Shown here piece after piece: positions 59,540 to 64,000 of a stretch of DNA of 64,000 bases. The notes under the pieces were generated by a model. It searched no databases and was not told where the DNA came from. It saw only the letters and a list, made by a program, of their open reading frames with translations. This DNA is from Ruania rhizosphaerae (lineage in GTDB: Bacteria > Actinomycetota > Actinomycetes > Actinomycetales > Beutenbergiaceae): positions 1 to 64,000 of the forward strand of contig NZ_VSMB01000010.1 of assembly GCF_009805705.1 (NCBI RefSeq), in the 5' to 3' direction. The position numbers and the translations under genes are program-made. How positions within the stretch are numbered: the first letter of the stretch is position 1; every line of letters begins with the position of its first letter.

Positions 59540-61189
59540 GTGAGCTCGACCCCCGCAACTTCGCCGCCCGAGCCGGGCACCGATTCCGACGACGCCTACG
59601 AGGACCTCGCCGGCCGCGTGCCGATGGTGGAGGTGATTGAACACCTGCTCACCAACGTTGACGCCGCGTCGCTGCCACTCGAGGTTCCCGGGATCGGCGA
59701 GTATCGCGCTCGCAGAGACCGGCTGGCCACCCAGATCCGCCACCACCTGTTGCCACGGCTGAAGCAGGTGGCCGCCCCGGTCATCGTCGTCGTCGGTGGT
59801 TCCACGGGCGCGGGCAAGTCCACCATCGTCAACTCCGTCGTCGGCGAGGAGATCACCGAGGCCGGGGTGCTCCGGCCCACCACCCGTCAGCCAGTCCTGG
59901 TGGTGCACCCGAAGGACGCCGAGCTGATGGACGAGCACCCAGTCACTCAGGTGGCTGATGCGTCGACCACCGAGAACATCCCCCGGGGGATGGCATTGCT
60001 CGATGCGCCCGACCTGGACTCGGTCCATGCCGGTAACCGCGGCCTGGCCGACCAGCTCGTCGAACTGGCCGATCTCTGGGTGTTCGTCACCACCGGGTCC
60101 CGGTACGGCGACGCCGTGCCATGGACGCGCCTGCGGGCGGCATCCGAGCGAGGCGTCTCGCTCGCCGTCGTCCTGAACCGGGTGGATCCCGATGCACTTA
60201 CCACGGTGCGCCGGGACCTGTTCGAGCGCCTCGACGGTCAAGGCTTCGGATCCGTGCCCTTCTTCGTGGTCCCCGACGTCGGACCGCACGAGGGTGTCCT
60301 GAGCGAGGACCGGATCCGCGAGTTCACCCAATGGCTCACCGTGCTCGGTGCACGCAGCCAGTCACGCAGTGTCATTGCGCGTACTGTGCGCGGGGCGTGG
60401 CCAGCCCTGCGCCAGGACGTCCAGCAGGTGGCCCTGGCCCTGGAGGAGCAGTGGCGGGCTCGGGTCGGTCTGCGCAATCAGCTCACCAGCGCCGCGACGG
60501 GCTCCGCGGACCAGGTGCGGGAGGATCTGACCACCGGCGCGGCCGCCACCGGAGCACCGACGACGGCCTGGCTCTCCGGCGCGAGTACCGGCGGCCCGCT
60601 GGCACCGTTGGTTGCCCCGGCTGCCAACCTGTTCGAGTCGTGGCGCTTCCGCCGCGCCGCGCCCGCCCGCGCCGAGGCGATCCGTTCGTTGCGAGAGGTC
60701 GCCGTGCAGGCCGCCCGTACCCTCATCGAGGAGGCTGCCGAACGGGCGGAACGAGCCATTCGGACGACGGCGGAGCAGTCTGATGCCGGGCGTCACCTCG
60801 CCGCTTCGGTCAGCACCGAGGAGTGCCAGCAGGCACGCGCCGAACGGCTCACCGTGCTTTTCGCTGAGTGGGATGACGTCGTGGCGGAGCTGTGCGAGAC
60901 GTTGCCGTTCTCCGGTGAGGACGCTGGCCTGGATGGTGGCGGTAAGGCGGCGCTGGTCGAGGCTGCTGCTGTCGGTCTGGACGGGGCCGCGCGCGCAGTG
61001 ACGCGTTTGCTGGGGGAGCGAGGTGACGCCGTCGTGGGACGCTTGAGCAGCGACCTGGGCTCCTGGGCGCACATGGCCGTCACAGCTGAGTCCGAACCGT
61101 TCGTCGCTACGCTCGACGCGCTGGGTATGGATGAGGACTCTGCCCGTAGCCTGCGCCTGCGAGCCTCCGAGCTGAAGGGGTACATGTGA
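59540..61189 (+). CDS. dynamin-like GTPase, first of a pair
   Basis: This 549-residue protein has a GTPase domain at about 75-260: P-loop VVVGGSTGAGKSTIVNSVVG (Lys93), switch Thr in LRPTTRQPVLV, G3-like ALLDAPDLDSV and G4 VLNRVDPD. A long helical C-terminal half (about 300-549) is rich in Ala/Glu/Arg. The fold resembles bacterial dynamin-like proteins or YfjP/GTPase paralogues. Such GTPases occur as adjacent pairs in actinobacteria; Streptomyces DynAB stabilises the division septum. GTG 59540 starts shortly after tRNA-Arg, divergent from it. Confidence 0.82.
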   Translation: MSSTPATSPPEPGTDSDDAYEDLAGRVPMVEVIEHLLTNVDAASLPLEVPGIGEYRARRDRLATQIRHHLLPRLKQVAAPVIVVVGGSTGAGKSTIVNSVVGEEITEAGVLRPTTRQPVLVVHPKDAELMDEHPVTQVADASTTENIPRGMALLDAPDLDSVHAGNRGLADQLVELADLWVFVTTGSRYGDAVPWTRLRAASERGVSLAVVLNRVDPDALTTVRRDLFERLDGQGFGSVPFFVVPDVGPHEGVLSEDRIREFTQWLTVLGARSQSRSVIARTVRGAWPALRQDVQQVALALEEQWRARVGLRNQLTSAATGSADQVREDLTTGAAATGAPTTAWLSGASTGGPLAPLVAPAANLFESWRFRRAAPARAEAIRSLREVAVQAARTLIEEAAERAERAIRTTAEQSDAGRHLAASVSTEECQQARAERLTVLFAEWDDVVAELCETLPFSGEDAGLDGGGKAALVEAAAVGLDGAARAVTRLLGERGDAVVGRLSSDLGSWAHMAVTAESEPFVATLDALGMDEDSARSLRLRASELKGYM

Positions 61190-62673
61190 GTGAAGTCGTC
61201 GAGACCGCCCGCCCGGCCGATGGTGTTGGCACGGTGCTCGGTCACCGGGTGGAGGAGATCTCGGCGGCGCTCGACGCCGCCGGTGACCTGATCCCCTCCG
61301 AGGCCCATGACCAGGCACAGGCGGATCTGCGGCGCGTCATGCGCCGGCTCGAGCTCGGCGTGGACTACACGGTCGTTGCTCTGGTCGGCGGAACCGGGTC
61401 CGGCAAATCGAGCCTGTTCAACGCGGTCTCCCATCTCGAGTTCGCAGATGTCGGTGTGATCCGCCCGACGACGGCGCGCGCTGCGGCCTGCGTGTGGGGC
61501 AGTAAGGCGACGACACTGCTGGACTTCCTCCAGGTCGCACCGGACCGGCGCATCCAGCGTGAGTCTGCCCTCGACGGTGACTCCGAGGACGACCTGGCGG
61601 GCTTGGTCCTGCTGGATCTGCCCGACCATGACTCGGTCGAGTCCGGGCACGCCGATCAGGTCCAGCGTCTGTTGCCGCTCATCGATCTGCTCGTGTGGGT
61701 AGTAGACCCGCAGAAGTACGCCGACAACGTCCTGCACGAGGAGTACCTGCGAGCACTGGCCGACCGGCACGAGGCGATGGTGGTGGTGATCAATCAGATC
61801 GATCGCTTGCCGGATGCGGCCCGTGACCGCGTGCGGTCCGACGTGCAGCGCCTCCTGATCGAGGACGGTCTTGCCGACGTGCGCATCGAGATGGTCTCCG
61901 CCCGGGAAGGCACCGGGGTCGACCAGCTCCGTGCGTTGCTCGCGCGGGTGATCGGTGGAGAGTCGGTTGCCGCGCGGACCGCGAGGGACGAAACCGCGGC
62001 GATCTGCCGGCGGCTCGCCGTGCACCTCGGGCCGCAGGATCCGCAACCACCGTCAGCGCAGGAGACCGCTGAGCGCCTCGCACTGGCCTCCGGAGTGCCC
62101 TCGGTCGCCGAGTCGGTCCGGACTGCCGTCAGCTCGGCGCGCGCCGTTGCCCTGGCGCCTGTGCAGGAGCCGGCGAGTAGCAGGATCCAGGCGATCCGGG
62201 ACCGATGGCTTGCGCAGGTCACCGAACGGCTCCCCGAACCGTGGACGGAGGCCGTGCTGGAGGGTGTGGCGTCATCCGAGGAGTTCGGGGCGCACGTCTG
62301 GCAGGCGCTGTCGGGCTCCGCGCTCCCTTCTGGTCGTGACCGGGCCGCTGCGACGTTACGGCTGCTCGGGCTCGTCATCGGCGGGTTCGCTGTGGCGCTG
62401 GTGATCGCTGCCGGAGCCGTGATGTCCACCTCGGGTGTGGTAGCGGCATCGATGGCGGGGGCGGCACTCGCCCAAGTGTTCGTGTGCATCGCATTTCTGA
62501 TCGCAGCCCGTCGCCGGCGCCGGCACACGGGGCACGAGCGGGCCGAGGACTACCTCCAGCGCACGACCGAGGCACTCCGGGCCGTGGTCGAGGAGGATCT
62601 GGTCAACCCGACGGCAGCACCGCTGCAGCGTCATGCGACCGTGCGCCGAGGCATCTCCTCGACTGATCACTGA
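61186..62673 (+). CDS. dynamin-like GTPase with C-terminal membrane hairpin, second of a pair
   Basis: This 495-residue protein has P-loop LVGGTGSGKSSLFNAVSHLE (about 65-84), switch Thr in VIRPTTARAAACVWG, G3-like LLDLPDHDSVESGH and G4 VVINQIDRLPDA. It ends with two membrane helices (about 388-445; LGLVIGGFAVALVIAAGAVM, AALAQVFVCIAFLIAA) and a basic tail. It overlaps the first GTPase gene by 4 nt, so the two probably act as a membrane-bound complex. A role in membrane remodelling or division is inferred from architecture only. Confidence 0.82.
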   Translation: MSEVVETARPADGVGTVLGHRVEEISAALDAAGDLIPSEAHDQAQADLRRVMRRLELGVDYTVVALVGGTGSGKSSLFNAVSHLEFADVGVIRPTTARAAACVWGSKATTLLDFLQVAPDRRIQRESALDGDSEDDLAGLVLLDLPDHDSVESGHADQVQRLLPLIDLLVWVVDPQKYADNVLHEEYLRALADRHEAMVVVINQIDRLPDAARDRVRSDVQRLLIEDGLADVRIEMVSAREGTGVDQLRALLARVIGGESVAARTARDETAAICRRLAVHLGPQDPQPPSAQETAERLALASGVPSVAESVRTAVSSARAVALAPVQEPASSRIQAIRDRWLAQVTERLPEPWTEAVLEGVASSEEFGAHVWQALSGSALPSGRDRAAATLRLLGLVIGGFAVALVIAAGAVMSTSGVVAASMAGAALAQVFVCIAFLIAARRRRRHTGHERAEDYLQRTTEALRAVVEEDLVNPTAAPLQRHATVRRGISSTDH

Positions 62674-62780
62674 CGGGTCTGCCGCGCGCAGGCATATGGG
62701 CCGCGCCTCCCGATGTTCCTTCGTCCACAGCCCCATGCCGGCGCACCTCGGCTGTCGCGCTCGTGCCTCCACTCTGGGTT

Positions 62781-62803
62781 CAGCGCCGGAAGGCCCGGCG
62801 CTG
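62781..62803 (+). terminator. hairpin between the GTPase pair and the SSB gene
   Basis: CAGCGCCGG-AAGGC-CCGGCGCTG is a perfect 9-bp stem with a 5-nt loop, 17 nt before the SSB start and just before its ribosome site GGAGGAGA. It may terminate the GTPase transcript or act as a leader structure for ssb. Confidence 0.5.
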
Positions 62804-62819
62804 AACTGGAGGAGACGAG

Positions 62820-63416
62820 ATGGTCAACGAGGTAGATGTGACGATCCGTGGCTACATCGGGCACGACCCGACCCTCATGCAAGGCGAAGGAAAAGTGCCG
62901 TATCTGCGCCTGAATGTGGGGAGCACCCCACGCATCCGGGACCGGGAGGGTCACTGGTCGGACGGGGCGACGCAATGGTTCGCGGTCAAGTTCTTCGGTG
63001 AGTTCGCCGTCAATGTTGCCAGGAGTATCCGTCGCGGAGACGCCGTGGTTGCCCGTGGTCGGCTCGAGCACGAGGAGTACGTGAGCAGGGACGGTGAGGA
63101 TCGGTGGAGCGCCACGATCATCGCGAACGCCTTCGGGCCAGATCTGCGTCACGCCGAGGCGAACGTACGCCGGAGCAGCTGGGCAGCCGAGGTGGCCCAG
63201 CAAGCGGCGGAACGGGCCCAGCACAATGTTCCGGATGTCTCCGGTATGGAGGAAGTGCCGGAGAACTGGGACACACGAACCGATCAGGCTGAGTCCGGCA
63301 CCGGCGATGCAGAAGGTGCTGACGACCCGCAACACGACGGGGCAGATCCCGGTGTGCTGGCGTCCACCGACGAACCCGCAAGTGAGGAGTCGCTGGTCGA
63401 GCGGGTCTCCGCCTGA
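62820..63416 (+). CDS. ssb: single-stranded DNA-binding protein paralogue
   Basis: This 198-residue protein has an N-terminal OB-fold (about 1-110): DVTIRGYIGHDPTLM, LRLNVGSTPRIRDREGHWSD, TQWFAVKFFGEFAVNVARSI, RRGDAVVARGRLEHEEYV. The acidic C-terminal half (about 130-198, rich in Asp/Glu/Thr) ends EESLVERVSA rather than the DDDIPF-type tip that recruits partner proteins in replicative SSB. It is therefore probably the secondary SSB of actinobacteria. ATG 62820 follows GGAGGAGA. Confidence 0.85.
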   Translation: MVNEVDVTIRGYIGHDPTLMQGEGKVPYLRLNVGSTPRIRDREGHWSDGATQWFAVKFFGEFAVNVARSIRRGDAVVARGRLEHEEYVSRDGEDRWSATIIANAFGPDLRHAEANVRRSSWAAEVAQQAAERAQHNVPDVSGMEEVPENWDTRTDQAESGTGDAEGADDPQHDGADPGVLASTDEPASEESLVERVSA

Positions 63417-63503
63417 GCAGATGACTCGGCCACAGGTACACCCCAGTGCGTCGAGGGCCGTAGGCTGGGAGATGCGATCCACCCGAACTGATCTGGGAGA
63501 ACT

Positions 63504-64000
63504 GTGGCCGAGTACATCTACTCGATGGTGAAAGCGCGCAAGGCGCACGGTGACAAGGTCATCCTCGACGACGTGTCGATGTCGTTCCTGCCGGGTGCGA
63601 AGATCGGCATGGTCGGCCCGAACGGAGCCGGAAAGTCCACGATCTTGAAGATCATGGCCGGTCTGGACACCCCCTCCAACGGAGAGGCACGCCTTTCGCC
63701 CGGCTACTCGGTGGGCATCCTGTTGCAGGAGCCGCCCCTGAACGAGGAAAAGACCGTCCTCGGCAACGTCGAGGAGGGGATGGGCGCGATCAAGGCAAAG
63801 CTCGACCGCTTCAACGAGATCGGCAACCTGATGGCCGAGCCGGACGCCGACTTCGATGCCCTGATGGCAGAGATGGGAAGTCTGCAGGCGGAGATCGACG
63901 CGGCGGACGCGTGGGACCTGGACTCACAGCTCGAGCAGGCGATGGACGCACTGCAGCTACCTCCGGGCGAGGAGGCGGTCACTCACCTCTCCGGTGGTGA
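63504..64000 (+). CDS. ettA: ABC-F translation factor EttA (5' part, cut by window end)
   Basis: The first 165 residues of an ABC-F ATPase are present. It starts MAEYIYSMVKARKAHGDKVI and has Walker A GPNGAGKSTILKIMAGLDTP, GYSVGILLQEPPLNEEKTVL and the EttA-typical insert NEIGNLMAEPDADFDALMAE, reaching HLSGG (signature) at the window edge. EttA binds the ribosomal E site and restrains translation at low ATP/ADP. GTG 63504 follows GGGAGA. The frame stays open to 64000, so the gene is incomplete here. It lies behind the SSB paralogue on the same strand. Confidence 0.93.
   Translation, partial: MAEYIYSMVKARKAHGDKVILDDVSMSFLPGAKIGMVGPNGAGKSTILKIMAGLDTPSNGEARLSPGYSVGILLQEPPLNEEKTVLGNVEEGMGAIKAKLDRFNEIGNLMAEPDADFDALMAEMGSLQAEIDAADAWDLDSQLEQAMDALQLPPGEEAVTHLSGG

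Overview
This is 64 kb of GC-rich actinobacterial chromosome, probably from Micrococcales (a Ruania/Beutenbergia/Georgenia-like group). That placement is inferred from gene content, codon use, many GTG starts and many leaderless promoters (a TANNNT hexamer 6-7 nt before the start codon). I see no intact insertion sequence, prophage or CRISPR array. Four tRNA genes are present: Leu(TAG), Lys(CTT), His(GTG) and Arg(TCT).

Left part (1-17.4 kb): a DUF3054 membrane protein and a Nudix-fold DUF4916 protein; tRNA-Leu; a HAD hydrolase; a phnDCEE-type ABC importer with an RpiR regulator; Bcp peroxiredoxin; tRNA-Lys; a lipid kinase; an aldo/keto reductase; an ATP-grasp protein; a CPBP protease divergent from a TetR regulator; a Glu/Leu-type dehydrogenase divergent from a LysR regulator; a PaaX-GNAT pair; and an alpha/beta hydrolase.

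Middle part (17.4-41 kb): this stretch is dominated by envelope sensing and export. A two-component system diverges from a lipoprotein plus MacAB-like exporter operon. Two drug-efflux-type MFS genes follow, one behind a possible regulatory leader peptide. A cell-surface module contains a polysaccharide deacetylase, an OafA-type acyltransferase, a GerMN lipoprotein/kinase/regulator operon of MtrAB-LpqB type and a stand-alone SGNH lipoprotein. Phased GYGAC boxes in both divergent promoters of this module suggest one regulon. Next come an ABC exporter with twin permeases plus a NarL-type system, and a VanRS-like pair divergent from a VanY-like peptidase. ArsR-SRPBCC and HxlR-DHFR gene pairs end the block.

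Right part (42.5-64 kb): a degenerate recombinase-like remnant; a short leader ORF with attenuator-like repeats before a THUMP-type RNA methyltransferase; tRNA-His and oligoribonuclease; and a LacI-controlled operon for oligosaccharide uptake, GH130 phosphorolysis and an exported six-hairpin protein. Two further ABC exporters follow, one with its own sensor system. The window ends with tRNA-Arg, a pair of dynamin-like GTPases, an SSB paralogue and the start of ettA.

Across the window there are five two-component systems and four ABC exporter cassettes, many using 4-nt ATGA overlaps between cistrons. Functions were assigned by reading motifs; no database search was run.
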